From contig AYSC01000034.1 of assembly GCA_000503195.1 (NCBI GenBank), positions 1-46,801 on the forward strand: 46,801 nucleotides of DNA, in the 5' to 3' direction. Each line of letters opens with the position of its first letter. Position 1 is the stretch's first letter. Positions 15,004 to 23,462 of the stretch are shown here, in pieces. A program made the position numbers and the translations under genes. This DNA is from Blastomonas sp. CACIA14H2 (lineage in GTDB: Bacteria > Pseudomonadota > Alphaproteobacteria > Sphingomonadales > Sphingomonadaceae). The notes under the pieces were generated by a model. That model was not told the DNA's origin, did no database searches, and saw only the letters and a program-made list of their open reading frames with translations.

Positions 15004-15756
15004 ATGGCTTTCACCCCCGCCAAGGTTTTGACCACGCACCATTGGAACGAAGGGCTGTTCTCCTTCACCGTCGAGCGGCCGTCGTCGTTCCGGTTCGTCA
15101 GCGGTCAGTTCGTGATGCTGGGGCTGATGGTCGATGGCAAGCCGCTGCTGCGCGCCTATTCGGTCGCCTCGCCGATGTGGGACGAATCGCTCGAGTTCCT
15201 CAGCATCATCGTGCCCGACGGCCCGCTGACCAGCCGCCTCTACAAGATCCAGCCGGGCGACGAGATCCTGCTCGGCGGCAAGCCGACCGGCACGCTGACG
15301 CTCGATGCGCTGCTGCCCGGCAAGCGGCTGCACCTGATCGGCACCGGTACGGGCCTGGCCCCCTGGATGTCGATCATCCGCGATCCCGAAGCCTATGAGC
15401 GGTTCGAGCAGATTACCGTGCAGCACACCGTGCGCCAGATCCAGGACCTGGCCTATCGCGACATGCTCGAAAGCAAGCTCAAGGACGATCCGCTGGTCGC
15501 CGAGGAAGCGGCGAAGCAGCTGGTCTATGACTGCTCGGTCACCAAATGCCCGACCTGGGTCGACGAGAACCGCCGCATCACCACGCGGATCGAGGCGGGC
15601 GACTATCCGCTCGACCCGGAAACCGACCGCGTGATGCTGTGCGGCAGCATGGCGATGATCAAGGAGACGGGCGCGCTGCTCGAATCGCTTGGCTTTGTCG
15701 AAGGGGCCCAGTCCAAGCCAGGCACCTATGTGCTCGAGCGCGCGTTCGTCGGCTGA
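15004..15756 (+). CDS. fpr: Ferredoxin-NADP(+) reductase
   Basis: A 250-aa flavoprotein that moves electrons between NADPH and ferredoxin or flavodoxin, for biosynthesis and oxidative-stress defence. The FAD site is RAYSVASP (50-57) followed by the isoalloxazine strand VPDGPLTSRLY; the NADP site is GTGTGLAPW (113-121) with VMLCGSMAMI near the C-terminus. The protein ends YVLERAFVG, the pattern of bacterial subclass I Fpr. It is monocistronic, with a 228-nt upstream region and a dyad 38 nt before the ATG. Convergent with the thioesterase gene. Confidence 0.93.
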   Translation: MAFTPAKVLTTHHWNEGLFSFTVERPSSFRFVSGQFVMLGLMVDGKPLLRAYSVASPMWDESLEFLSIIVPDGPLTSRLYKIQPGDEILLGGKPTGTLTLDALLPGKRLHLIGTGTGLAPWMSIIRDPEAYERFEQITVQHTVRQIQDLAYRDMLESKLKDDPLVAEEAAKQLVYDCSVTKCPTWVDENRRITTRIEAGDYPLDPETDRVMLCGSMAMIKETGALLESLGFVEGAQSKPGTYVLERAFVG

Positions 15757-15759
15757 GAA

Positions 15760-16194
15760 TTACGTCCGGATCGCCTCGAGCGCGGTGCGCAAGGCATCGG
15801 GCAGGGGCACCGGACGGCGCGTCTCGCGGTCGACATAGACATGAGTGAAATGCCCTGCGGCGGCGGCGGCATCCTCGTCGCTGGCGAACAGCCCCACCGC
15901 ATAGCGCACCGAGCTGGTGCCGATATGATCGACCCGGACCCCGGCATGGATCAGGTCGGGAAAGGCGGTGGGGGCGAAATAGGCGCAGCCGGTCTCGACC
16001 ACAAGGCCGATCACCGCTCCACCGTGAATGTCGAGCGCGCCAGCCTTGATCAGATATTCGTTCACCGCCGTGTCGAACCAGAAATAATAGACCGAATTGT
16101 TGGTATGGCCGTAAATGTCATTGTCCGACCAGCGCGTGCTGATCTGCGTGAAGGCGCGGAACTGCGCGCGCCCGGGGCGGGCGGGGCGGCTCAT
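15760..16194 (-). CDS. Acyl-CoA thioesterase (4HBT hotdog fold)
   Basis: A 144-aa hotdog-fold thioesterase hydrolysing an acyl-CoA or similar thioester in the cytosol. The catalytic block is WSDNDIYGHTNNSVYYFWFDTAVNEYL with the Asp of the 4-hydroxybenzoyl-CoA thioesterase type, followed by ETGCAYFAPTAFPDLIHAGVRVDHIGTSS. The start ATG overlaps the stop of the thiolase-like gene by 4 nt, so the two are coupled and should serve the same acyl substrate, probably in fatty acid or side-chain breakdown. The chain length is not deducible. Confidence 0.9.
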   Translation of the reverse strand: MSRPARPGRAQFRAFTQISTRWSDNDIYGHTNNSVYYFWFDTAVNEYLIKAGALDIHGGAVIGLVVETGCAYFAPTAFPDLIHAGVRVDHIGTSSVRYAVGLFASDEDAAAAAGHFTHVYVDRETRRPVPLPDALRTALEAIRT

Positions 16195-17735
16195 GCCGCC
16201 ACCGTGAAGCCGTTGACGCCGTCCGTGTGCTGGATGGTGACCGTGCGCCCGATCGGGTCGCGCGCCGGATCGGCCAGCGCGGCGAGCTGGCCCGGCTTGT
16301 CGGCATCATCTGGGCGCGCGACAATGCGGCCCTTGTCGGTGCGTGCGATCACCACGGCACGCGCGGGCACGCCCTTGGCATAGCCGATGGTATAGCTCTC
16401 GATCGTGCCGGTCGCGTCTTCCTCCAGCCGTGCGGGCGAGGGCTGGGCGTCGACCTCGGCCTGCATCGGACCGTGGTCGACCGGCGACCAGCTTTTGGGT
16501 GCGGTCGTGCTGTAGATACCCACCGCTTCCTTGGACAGGAAGCCGCCATTGGCGAGCACCAGCCCGAAGCTGCCCGGATCGGCGCGCAGCGTCTCGACCA
16601 TCGCCGCGATGCCATGCATCGAGTAGTTGTTGCCCGCGCCGCCCGAGAAGGGCAGCCCGCCGGTGAGCGTCAGCGGCGTGCTGCGCCAATCGACGCCGAG
16701 CGCTTCGGCGGCGAGCAGCACCGCGACCGGGAAGCAGCTGTAGATGTCGTAATGCGCGATATCGGCAGGGGTCTTGCCTGCGCTCTTCAGAGCGCCCTTG
16801 AGCGACACCTCAATGGCGCGCGAACGCGACAGGTGGGTGCGCAGGCTGACCGGCTTGTCCATCGCCTCGCCGCTGCCGTGCAGGAACACCCACCGCGCGC
16901 GCGGCACGCCCATCGCCTCGGCCTGGCCGGCGCTGGCCAGGATCACCGCAGCGCCCTGGTTCACCGCGTCCTGCGCGACATGCCATTTGAGATAGGGATC
17001 GGCGACCGGATAATTGCCGTCCGAAGGCGTCGCGAGATAGTCGGCGCTCATCGCCTTGGGGAACTGCGCATAGGGGTTCTTCGCGGCGACCGCGCTGAAC
17101 CCGGCCCAGAGCGCGGACATCTCGGCCATATGCTCGGCCTTGCTGCGGCCGAGCCGCGCGCGCAGCGCGTTCTCGAACAGAGGATAGGTGAGGATCGGTG
17201 CGCCGATGCCGTTCTTGATCTCGTGCCGGTCGAGCAGCATCGGCCCGAGCCCGCGATCCTCCATCTCGCCGTCGATCGCCTCGTTCCAGTCGAGCGCCAC
17301 GCCCTTGCGTGCGGCGGTCTTGGCGGCGGCGATCGCTTCGGAGCCCGAGAGCAGCACGCAACGCGCCTCGCCCGCATGGATCGCGGCGGCAAATTCGTTG
17401 ACCAGCGATTGCGGGCTCTGGCCGCCGACGATCGAATAGATCGCGCGGGCGGGCTTTATGCCGAGGCGCTTGGCAAGGCCGAGCGGCGGCTTGTCGCAGC
17501 CGCCGGTGCCTTCGGGCACCATGCCCGGCGCGCTGTCGGCGAAATGGCGCACGACGGTGACCACATCGATCGCGGCGCGCACCGCATCGGCGGCGCCCGT
17601 ATCGGCCAGCGCCGCGTCGGCCGCGCGCTGCATCAGCGATTGCGGGCTGGGCGCGGCGGCGACATCGCTGCCATCCCAATGATCGACCGCCTGGCCGACA
17701 CCGATGAGGACGGGGGTGCTGGGGTCAAGGGTCAT
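16191..17735 (-). CDS. Thiolase-like acyl-CoA acetyltransferase lacking the usual nucleophile
   Basis: A 514-aa thiolase-superfamily protein (thiolase fold, with TPVLIGVGQ at the start and HGSGEAMDKP in the middle). The site where thiolases have the nucleophilic Cys (CxSGL) reads VGGQSPQSLV here (103-112), with Ser or Gly and no Cys. The C-terminal CGGG site reads NGGFLSKEAVGIYST with Asn. The His-bearing loop GGAGNNYSMHG is kept. It also has an extra C-terminal part of about 100 residues (EEDATGTIESYTIGYAKG...), a beta domain found in this subgroup. It may be a non-canonical thiolase or a condensing/carrier partner. It overlaps the downstream thioesterase gene by 4 nt. Confidence 0.85.
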   Translation of the reverse strand: MTLDPSTPVLIGVGQAVDHWDGSDVAAAPSPQSLMQRAADAALADTGAADAVRAAIDVVTVVRHFADSAPGMVPEGTGGCDKPPLGLAKRLGIKPARAIYSIVGGQSPQSLVNEFAAAIHAGEARCVLLSGSEAIAAAKTAARKGVALDWNEAIDGEMEDRGLGPMLLDRHEIKNGIGAPILTYPLFENALRARLGRSKAEHMAEMSALWAGFSAVAAKNPYAQFPKAMSADYLATPSDGNYPVADPYLKWHVAQDAVNQGAAVILASAGQAEAMGVPRARWVFLHGSGEAMDKPVSLRTHLSRSRAIEVSLKGALKSAGKTPADIAHYDIYSCFPVAVLLAAEALGVDWRSTPLTLTGGLPFSGGAGNNYSMHGIAAMVETLRADPGSFGLVLANGGFLSKEAVGIYSTTAPKSWSPVDHGPMQAEVDAQPSPARLEEDATGTIESYTIGYAKGVPARAVVIARTDKGRIVARPDDADKPGQLAALADPARDPIGRTVTIQHTDGVNGFTVAA

Positions 17736-17775
17736 TTCGGGCTCTCCTGTGGTGTTCTTGTTATGAGGCTATGTG

Positions 17776-17913
17776 TCTCCCCTCCCGCTTGCGGGAGGGG
17801 CAGGCCGGGCGAAGCCGGGCCGGGGTGGGATGGGAGCACGACGGCTGCTGGCTTGCCTGCGGCTCGCGCCCACCCCGCCCTGCGGGCACCCCTCCCGCGA
17901 GCCGGAGGGGAGA
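17776..17913. repeat. MITE-like palindromic element, 138 bp
   Basis: The ends are perfect 10-bp inverted repeats: TCTCCCCTCC (17776-17785) and GGAGGGGAGA (17904-17913). Inside are a 22-bp hairpin at 17779-17800 (CCCCTCCCGC-TT-GCGGGAGGGG) and a facing pair GGGGTGGG/CCCACCCC at about 17822-17877. It contains no gene and lies between gspN and the thiolase-like gene. It looks like a non-autonomous palindromic element or a REP-type cluster; mobility is inferred. Confidence 0.6.
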
Positions 17914-17946
17914 TGTCGAGCCTGGTCCTGCGACCTCACTCATCGT

Positions 17947-18666
17947 TCAGAACCGCCCGTTGATCCGGATCGCCATCGCATCGCCCTGCTGCCGGAAACC
18001 CAGCGCGGACAGCGCGGGCCCGGCGCTCGCCGCGAGACCGCCCAGGCGGAAATCGGCGGAATAGCGGCCAGTGCCCCGGATGCGAATGTCGAGCTGCTCG
18101 AGCCCCGACTGGCCCTTCAGCGGCACCAGCAGGTCCGCGCCGTGGCAGCGCAGATTGCCGCTGAGGCCGCGCTGCAGCGTCAATCCGAACAGGCTCTGTT
18201 CGATATTCACCCGCACCGCGCCCGAGGCGGCGGCGCATCTGCGTCCGGCAAAGGCGATGTCCGCTCCGTCCAGGCTGACGCTGCGCAGCGGCAGCGGCGC
18301 AAAGAGGTCTGCGGTCGCGATCTCGCCCACGGCGTCGCGCATCGCGATGCTCTCGCCGCTCTTGGCAAGTGTGAAGGCGAGCGGCGGCTGGCCAGGCGCA
18401 TCGTCCGCACGGGTCATGGCGAGCACCAGCTCGCCCCCGAACAGGCCCGCAGGCGAAAGCCCCGCATCGAGATCGCCGAGGCTCAGCCTGCCGATCTTCA
18501 GGTCGCGCACCGTGCCCGACCAGATCGTCCCTTCGACCGCGCGCGCGCTCACCCCGCGAGCGCCGAGGTTCGCCATGTCGAAGACGATGCGCAGCGGCAG
18601 CAGCGCGATCAGCGCGAGGGTCAGCGCCAGCGCGATCAGCACCGCCCGCTTGGCGCTGCGGCTCAT
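17947..18666 (-). CDS. gspN: Type II secretion system protein N
   Basis: A 239-aa bitopic inner-membrane protein of the T2SS. An N-terminal helix (AVLIALALTLALIALLPLRIVF) is followed by a periplasmic beta-rich domain with the GspN pattern (VSARAVEGTIWSGTVRDLKIGRLSLGDLDAGLSP, then GALR-like VRVNIEQSLFGL and LGFRQQGDAMAIRINGRF). The start overlaps the gspM stop by 4 nt. GspN is an accessory of the inner-membrane platform. The remaining T2SS genes are not in the window. Confidence 0.9.
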   Translation of the reverse strand: MSRSAKRAVLIALALTLALIALLPLRIVFDMANLGARGVSARAVEGTIWSGTVRDLKIGRLSLGDLDAGLSPAGLFGGELVLAMTRADDAPGQPPLAFTLAKSGESIAMRDAVGEIATADLFAPLPLRSVSLDGADIAFAGRRCAAASGAVRVNIEQSLFGLTLQRGLSGNLRCHGADLLVPLKGQSGLEQLDIRIRGTGRYSADFRLGGLAASAGPALSALGFRQQGDAMAIRINGRF

Positions 18667-19142
18667 GCGCCGATCTTCACCAACCGCGCCGAGACCGAGA
18701 CGGTGCCATTGTCCATCCGCCGGATCACCAGCGTCTCGGGAACCACGCCGCGCCGTTCCAGATCGGCGAGCCAGGCGAGGAACGCGGTCGAGCGCGCCGA
18801 GCCGATCGCGATTTCGGCGCGGTCATTGCCCTGCGGTGTGTTGGCATCGAGCGTGAAGCCGCGCTCGCCAGCCTCGCTGGCGAGCAGCAGGTGGAGTGCG
18901 GCGATCGCCTCGGCGGGGCGCTTGTCAGCGGGCAGCGAGAGCGCCTGCGCCTTGGCCTCGATCCGCCCGGCCTGCATCGTCGCCTCGTAGAAGCTGCGCT
19001 TGGCATCGGTCGCGATGCCGTAGAGCGGGGTGTAGATGCCGAAAAAGCCGATCACGCCCGCTGCCAGCAGCGCGGCGATGCCGACCAGGATCTGCTCGCG
19101 GCGCGACAGCGCGATGAACCAGTTCTTCGCCGCTTCGGTCAT
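18663..19142 (-). CDS. gspM: Type II secretion system protein M
   Basis: A 159-aa protein with one N-terminal transmembrane helix after WFIALSRREQILVGIAALLAAGVIGFFGIY and a ferredoxin-like periplasmic domain ending in NGTVSVSARLVKIGA. The sequence AKNWFIALSRREQ is the typical GspM start. It pairs with GspL in the inner-membrane platform. The gene overlaps gspL upstream and gspN downstream by 4 nt each, so the three are translated as a unit. Confidence 0.9.
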   Translation of the reverse strand: MTEAAKNWFIALSRREQILVGIAALLAAGVIGFFGIYTPLYGIATDAKRSFYEATMQAGRIEAKAQALSLPADKRPAEAIAALHLLLASEAGERGFTLDANTPQGNDRAEIAIGSARSTAFLAWLADLERRGVVPETLVIRRMDNGTVSVSARLVKIGA

Positions 19143-20272
19143 GGCGCCAGCACCGTGATATCGGCCACCGCCTGGCCGGTCGCATCGCTGCGGTTGGCGG
19201 CAGTGACCTTGTAGCCGTTGTTCTGCAGCGCGATCAGCACCGCATTGAGGTCCTCGACGCGCGGCGCCGCGATCATCGCGCCGACAATGCCGCCGGGGCG
19301 GTAGTCGGCCTGGCGGATGACGACGCCGGGAACCGGCTGCATCGCGGAGAGCAGCCCGGACATCGGCACGCTGACGATGCTGTTGCCCGTACCGCGCGCG
19401 GCGAGCTTCGCATCGAGCTGCGCCTCGGCCTGGCTGACATCGGTCGCGCCGGGAACGTGCCGCTGCGCGCTGGCGAGCGCGCGGCGTTCGGCGAGATCTG
19501 CGCCGAGATAATTCTTGCCGATCTCGAGAAGCGGGATGGCGAGGCTGACCAGCAGCAGCGCGCCGAACAGCCAGGCGAGCGTCCGCCCCTGGCCCGGCGC
19601 GAGCGCGAACAGCGGCGTGCGGCGCGCGAATTCGCCCTGGCGCAGGTTCAGCGGCGGATCGGCCAGCGCGGCGACCATCGCGGCATCGCGCGCATCGGCG
19701 TCGAGCGATACCGGGGCGGCCGTCCCGAGCAGCAGCGCGCCCAGCGCCTCGTCGGGCGGCAAAACCAGATCGCCCAGCCGCTCCGCGCCCAGATCGCCGA
19801 AGGTCGCGCTGACCGGCTGGTCGGCAGCGGGCAGCAGCAGCCCGACTGGCAGGATGACGTCCGGATCGAGCCCGCGCAGCGCCAGTTCAGCGAGATGATC
19901 GGCCAGCGTCGCGCGCGCGATCGTCGCGCACAGCACGCGCATCCCACCATCGCCTTCCCCCCGGCCCAGCGCACGCACTGCGACGAACACATCGCCGCCA
20001 ATGCTGAGATCGGCAGCGCGATAGCGCGCGGCAGCCTCGGCCTGGGGGGCGCTCATGTCGCCCATGTCGAGCGTGCGGATCACGGTATCGGCGGCGGGGA
20101 CGAGCGCGACAACCGGCGCGTCGCCATCGCGCGCGGTCTGCGAGGGCGGGGTGAAATCCTGGCCGCGGGCCACGATATGGCCGTTGTCGGCGCGCCACCA
20201 GTGCAGCGCGGCATCGGGACCGGGGGGGCAGGTGACGATCAGGCCGTTTTCAGCCATGGTCGGGCCAGCCAT
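19139..20272 (-). CDS. gspL: Type II secretion system protein L
   Basis: A 377-aa bitopic protein. The cytoplasmic actin-like domain (about 1-220: VVALVPAADTVIRTLDM... AEAAARYRAADLS..., PDEALGALLLG) binds the secretion ATPase GspE; a transmembrane helix (LAWLFGALLLVSLAIPLLEIG, about 245-265) is followed by a periplasmic domain (SIVSVPMSGLLSAMQPVPGVVIRQADYRPGGI). Two in-frame starts exist, ATG 20272 and ATG 20257; neither has a strong ribosome binding site. It is the first gene of a gspL-M-N block that lacks gspC-K. Confidence 0.88.
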   Translation of the reverse strand: MAGPTMAENGLIVTCPPGPDAALHWWRADNGHIVARGQDFTPPSQTARDGDAPVVALVPAADTVIRTLDMGDMSAPQAEAAARYRAADLSIGGDVFVAVRALGRGEGDGGMRVLCATIARATLADHLAELALRGLDPDVILPVGLLLPAADQPVSATFGDLGAERLGDLVLPPDEALGALLLGTAAPVSLDADARDAAMVAALADPPLNLRQGEFARRTPLFALAPGQGRTLAWLFGALLLVSLAIPLLEIGKNYLGADLAERRALASAQRHVPGATDVSQAEAQLDAKLAARGTGNSIVSVPMSGLLSAMQPVPGVVIRQADYRPGGIVGAMIAAPRVEDLNAVLIALQNNGYKVTAANRSDATGQAVADITVLAP

Positions 20273-20362
20273 GATGGGGGTGCATCAGCCGGGATACGGG
20301 CGACGAGAGACAGGCCAAGATCGCGAAACCCCCGGTCAGCGACAGAATCAACTGACCTCCCG

Positions 20363-20839
20363 TTAGCCAATCGGGCGAGCCAAGTCACCGTCCCTTTGCG
20401 GATCGAGCGGGTCGGCCGCGAAATTTTCGTCCGCAGGCAAGGGTGCCGGCTGCGGCGCGAGGCGACGCGGGTTCAGGATCGCGAACGAGGCGACGAGCAG
20501 CACCACCGAAATCGCCTCGACGATCATCGACTGCGCGATATTCGCGGTGAGCGGATCGCTGGTCAGGCCGATCACGCGCCCGGTCAGGGCGAGCGCTACC
20601 ATCGCCGCTGCGCCGAGCAGCCATTCGCGCTTGCCGGGCATCAGCCCGACCAGAGCGGCGAGCCCGGTGCCGATGAAGAACGCGCCCATGTCCGCGCGGA
20701 TGGCCGAAAGGCCGGTCGCATTCTGCCGGCCCAATTCGAACTGCGCGATGATCGTCTGCGGATCGAGCAGCGCGCGCGCGCCGATGATGACGAAGAGCAG
20801 CGCAAATCCGGCGACGAGCAGACGGATGACCCAGACCAT
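20363..20839 (-). CDS. DUF4345-like membrane protein
   Basis: A 158-aa inner-membrane protein starting MVWVIRLLVAGFALLFVIIGARALLDP, with four hydrophobic helices. The pattern GLSAIRADMGAFFIGTGLAALVGLMPGKREWLLGAAAMVALALTGRVIGL matches DUF4345-type proteins. The last 30 residues are hydrophilic and acidic. I choose ATG 20839, which has GGGAG 8 nt upstream, rather than the longer frame to 20965. Function unknown. It runs the same way as gspL, 90 nt upstream of it. Confidence 0.75.
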   Translation of the reverse strand: MVWVIRLLVAGFALLFVIIGARALLDPQTIIAQFELGRQNATGLSAIRADMGAFFIGTGLAALVGLMPGKREWLLGAAAMVALALTGRVIGLTSDPLTANIAQSMIVEAISVVLLVASFAILNPRRLAPQPAPLPADENFAADPLDPQRDGDLARPIG

Positions 20840-21066
20840 GGCGATCGCTCCCTTTCCCAAAGGCTTCGAATGGCTTGTTATGGACATGCGACAGGCGTGT
20901 CCAGCTTGGCAAGGGAACGGATGGGCGGTGCATTCGATCCGGCGGATGGATGTAAACTGGTGCAAGCGCCGGGCGCACGTTCAAGCTGTCACTTTTGCTG
21001 GTTACCCGCGCAGGTGCTTTCCGATAGCCTCCCCGCAATAGGACATAACCGGCGAGGAGAGCGGCG

Positions 21067-21831
21067 ATGGATCTGGGGCTGACCGGCAAGAAGGTCATCA
21101 TGAATGGCGGCGGGCACGGCCTGGGTCTTGCCGCGCTGCGCCATTTCGCCGCCGAGGGCGCGGATGTCGCGTTCCTGTCGCGCGATCCGGCCAAGGTCGA
21201 GGCTGCGGTCAGCGAAATCGACGCCGCAGGCCCGGGCAAGGTGCACGGCACCGCGATCGACATCACCGGCGATGCGGAAGGCTATAAGGGCTGGCTGAAC
21301 GATTGCCTGGACAAGCTGGGCGGCTGCGACATCTTCGTCCACACCGCCAGCGCCTCGGGCCAGGGTGCGACCGGCGACTGGCAGCGCTGCCTCGACATGG
21401 ACATCCTGAACGCGGTGCACGGTGTCGAGGTGCTCACCCCCGCGCTGACCGAATCGGGCAGCGGATCGATCGTCTTCATGTCCTCGACCGCCGCGCTCGA
21501 GACCTTCGTTGCGCCCCAGGCGTTCAACGCGCTCAAGGCCGCGCTGATCACCTATGGATCGCAGCTCAGCCAGGCGCTCGCCGCGCAGAGCATCCGCGTC
21601 AACTGCATCTCGCCCGGCGCGATCTATTATCCCGGCGGCAACTGGGAGATGATCAAGGGCGTGGTGCCCGCGCTCTACGAGGGCACGCTCGCGAAGATGC
21701 CGATGGGCCGGTTCGGCGAGCCCGAAGAGGTGGCCAAGGCGATCGTCTTCGTCGCCAGCCCCGCCTGCCCGTACATGACCGGCGCGAACATCGTCATCGA
21801 TGGCGGCTTCACCCAGCGCGTCCAGTTCTGA
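21067..21831 (+). CDS. SDR-family protein with Phe at the catalytic Tyr position
   Basis: A 254-aa short-chain dehydrogenase/reductase-fold protein. The dinucleotide motif is NGGGHGLG (13-20) and the C-terminus is the standard RFGEPEEVAKAIVFVASPACPYMTGANIVIDGG. S140 (MSSTAA) and K157 are present at the normal spacing, but the residue four before K157 is F153 (APQAFNALKAAL), where classical SDRs have the catalytic Tyr. This may alter or abolish oxidoreductase activity. It starts the SDR-GST-E1-lipoyl operon, with SD GAGGAGAG before the ATG and 21 nt to the next gene. Confidence 0.9.
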   Translation: MDLGLTGKKVIMNGGGHGLGLAALRHFAAEGADVAFLSRDPAKVEAAVSEIDAAGPGKVHGTAIDITGDAEGYKGWLNDCLDKLGGCDIFVHTASASGQGATGDWQRCLDMDILNAVHGVEVLTPALTESGSGSIVFMSSTAALETFVAPQAFNALKAALITYGSQLSQALAAQSIRVNCISPGAIYYPGGNWEMIKGVVPALYEGTLAKMPMGRFGEPEEVAKAIVFVASPACPYMTGANIVIDGGFTQRVQF

Positions 21832-21852
21832 TTTGCAGCGAGAGGCTCTTTC

Positions 21853-22491
21853 ATGAAGCTCTATCAATCGATCGGCCCCAACCCAAGGGTCGTGCTGATG
21901 TTCCTGGAAGAGAAAGGGGCGGTCATCGACCGCGCCTTTGTCGACATCATGAAGGGCGAGAACCGCCAGCCCGAATTCGTCGCCAAGAACCCGTTCGGCC
22001 AGCTGCCGCTGCTCGAGATGGACGATGGCACCTATCTGTCGGAAAGCACCGCGATCTGCGGTTATATCGAGGAAAAGTTCCCCACCCCTGCACTGATCGG
22101 CAGCACGGCCGAAGAGCGCGCGGTGACCAGCATGCTGATCCGCCGGCTCGATTATGACGTGGTCGGCCCGATGACCACGGCGTTTCGCGGGTCCGAGGGT
22201 CTGCCGATGTTCCAGAGCCGGATGCGCTGCCTGCCCGAGGCCGCCGATGGCCTTAAGGCCTGCGCGCGCGATGGCCTGGCCGCGTTCGATGCGCTGCTCG
22301 CGGGCAAGACCTGGCTGGCGGGGGATCGCTTCACGCTCGCCGACATCCTGCTCTATTGCCTCACCGAATTCGGCAAACAGGTGGGCCAGCCGCTGCCCGA
22401 GGGCCTCGCCCATCTCGCTGCGTGGTCGGAACGGGTCGCCGCACGGCCGAGCGCCGCGGCCAGCCTCGATGCCAAGAAGGGGATCGCGTGA
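21853..22491 (+). CDS. Glutathione S-transferase family protein
   Basis: A 212-aa GST. The N-terminal thioredoxin-like domain begins MKLYQSIGPNPRVVLMFLEEKG, with a Ser near the active site as in theta/beta-like GSTs, the cis-Pro loop NPFGQLPLLEMDDG and the glutathione-binding STAICGYIEEKF. The C-terminal helical domain has LLAGKTWLAGDRFTLADILLYCLTEFG, the N-capping pattern of the family. The substrate is unknown. The gene lies between SDR and E1alpha genes in one transcript, and its stop overlaps the E1alpha start by one nucleotide. That position suggests that glutathione chemistry is part of the pathway. Confidence 0.92.
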   Translation: MKLYQSIGPNPRVVLMFLEEKGAVIDRAFVDIMKGENRQPEFVAKNPFGQLPLLEMDDGTYLSESTAICGYIEEKFPTPALIGSTAEERAVTSMLIRRLDYDVVGPMTTAFRGSEGLPMFQSRMRCLPEAADGLKACARDGLAAFDALLAGKTWLAGDRFTLADILLYCLTEFGKQVGQPLPEGLAHLAAWSERVAARPSAAASLDAKKGIA

Positions 22492-23462
22492 TGAGCCTCG
22501 ACCGAGACACGCTGCTCGACATCTATACCCGCACGATGAAGGTCGCGCGCTTCGACGAGAAGATGCGCTCGCTGCTGATGAGCGGCAAGCTCGCCACCAT
22601 CTATTACACGATGCGCGGGCAGGAGCTGGTCACCTCGGCGATGATGGCGGCGCTGAACCAGGACGATTATCTCGTCACCACCTATCGCGGCCAGCATGAC
22701 CAGATTGCCAAGGGCGTTCCGCTCGACCTGCTGATCGCGGAGATCGCAGGCCGCGCCACCGGGACCTGCAAGGGCAAGGGCGGGTCGATGCATATCACCC
22801 ATCCCGCGACCGGGGTGATGGTGACGACCGGCGTGGTTGGCTCGGGCCTGCCGATCGCCAACGGCCTCGCGCTTTCCAGCCAGAACCGCAAGGACGGCAA
22901 GGTCACTGTCACCTGTTTCGGCGACGGCGCGACCAATATCGGCGCGTTTCACGAGGCGATGAACATGGCGCAGCTCTACAAGCTGCCGGTCATCTTCCTG
23001 TGCCAGAACAACCGCTATGGCGAGCACACCGCCTTTGCCGACCATACCAAGGTGGACTCGATCGTCACCCGCGCTGCCGCCTATGGGATGAAGGGCGTGA
23101 AGGTCGACGGCAATGACGCGCTTGCGATGTACGCGGCGGCGAGGGAGGCGGTCGATCGCGCCCGCGCGGGCGAGGGGCCGACGCTGATCGAGGCGATGTG
23201 CTACCGGATGATGGGCCATTTCTTCGGCGCGGATTTCTCGTACATGCCTCCCGACCATATCGAGGAAATGAAGGCCGAGGACCCGCTCCCCAAGCTTAAC
23301 GCGCTGATGCTCGAGCACCAGTTCACGCAAGCCGAACTCGACGCGATCGTCGCGAAACTGGAAGCCGAGATTGAGGCGGCGGTCGAGTTTGCGTTCAACA
23401 GCCCGTTCCCCGATGCGGACGAAATCCTGAAGGATGTTTTCGAAGAGGAGATCGCGGCATGA
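22491..23462 (+). CDS. Thiamine-diphosphate-dependent dehydrogenase E1, alpha subunit
   Basis: A 323-aa 2-oxoacid (pyruvate or acetoin type) dehydrogenase E1 alpha. The thiamine-diphosphate motif is GDGATNIGAFHEAMNMAQLYKLPVIFLCQNN, with GDG at 144-146 and NN at 173-174. Other family blocks are KGKGGSMHI, GVVGSGLPIANGLAL and EAMCYRMMGHFFGADFSYM. The protein resembles AcoA-type acetoin dehydrogenase subunits. The substrate cannot be told. The start is ATG 22491, overlapping the GST stop; the longer frame to 22356 lies inside the GST gene. It overlaps E1beta by 4 nt. Confidence 0.92.
   Translation: MSLDRDTLLDIYTRTMKVARFDEKMRSLLMSGKLATIYYTMRGQELVTSAMMAALNQDDYLVTTYRGQHDQIAKGVPLDLLIAEIAGRATGTCKGKGGSMHITHPATGVMVTTGVVGSGLPIANGLALSSQNRKDGKVTVTCFGDGATNIGAFHEAMNMAQLYKLPVIFLCQNNRYGEHTAFADHTKVDSIVTRAAAYGMKGVKVDGNDALAMYAAAREAVDRARAGEGPTLIEAMCYRMMGHFFGADFSYMPPDHIEEMKAEDPLPKLNALMLEHQFTQAELDAIVAKLEAEIEAAVEFAFNSPFPDADEILKDVFEEEIAA

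Noticed and set aside
16227-17963. 578-codon frame antisense to the thiolase-like gene
   Set aside because: Passes through the palindromic element and has no domain; the minus-strand gene is a clear thiolase relative.
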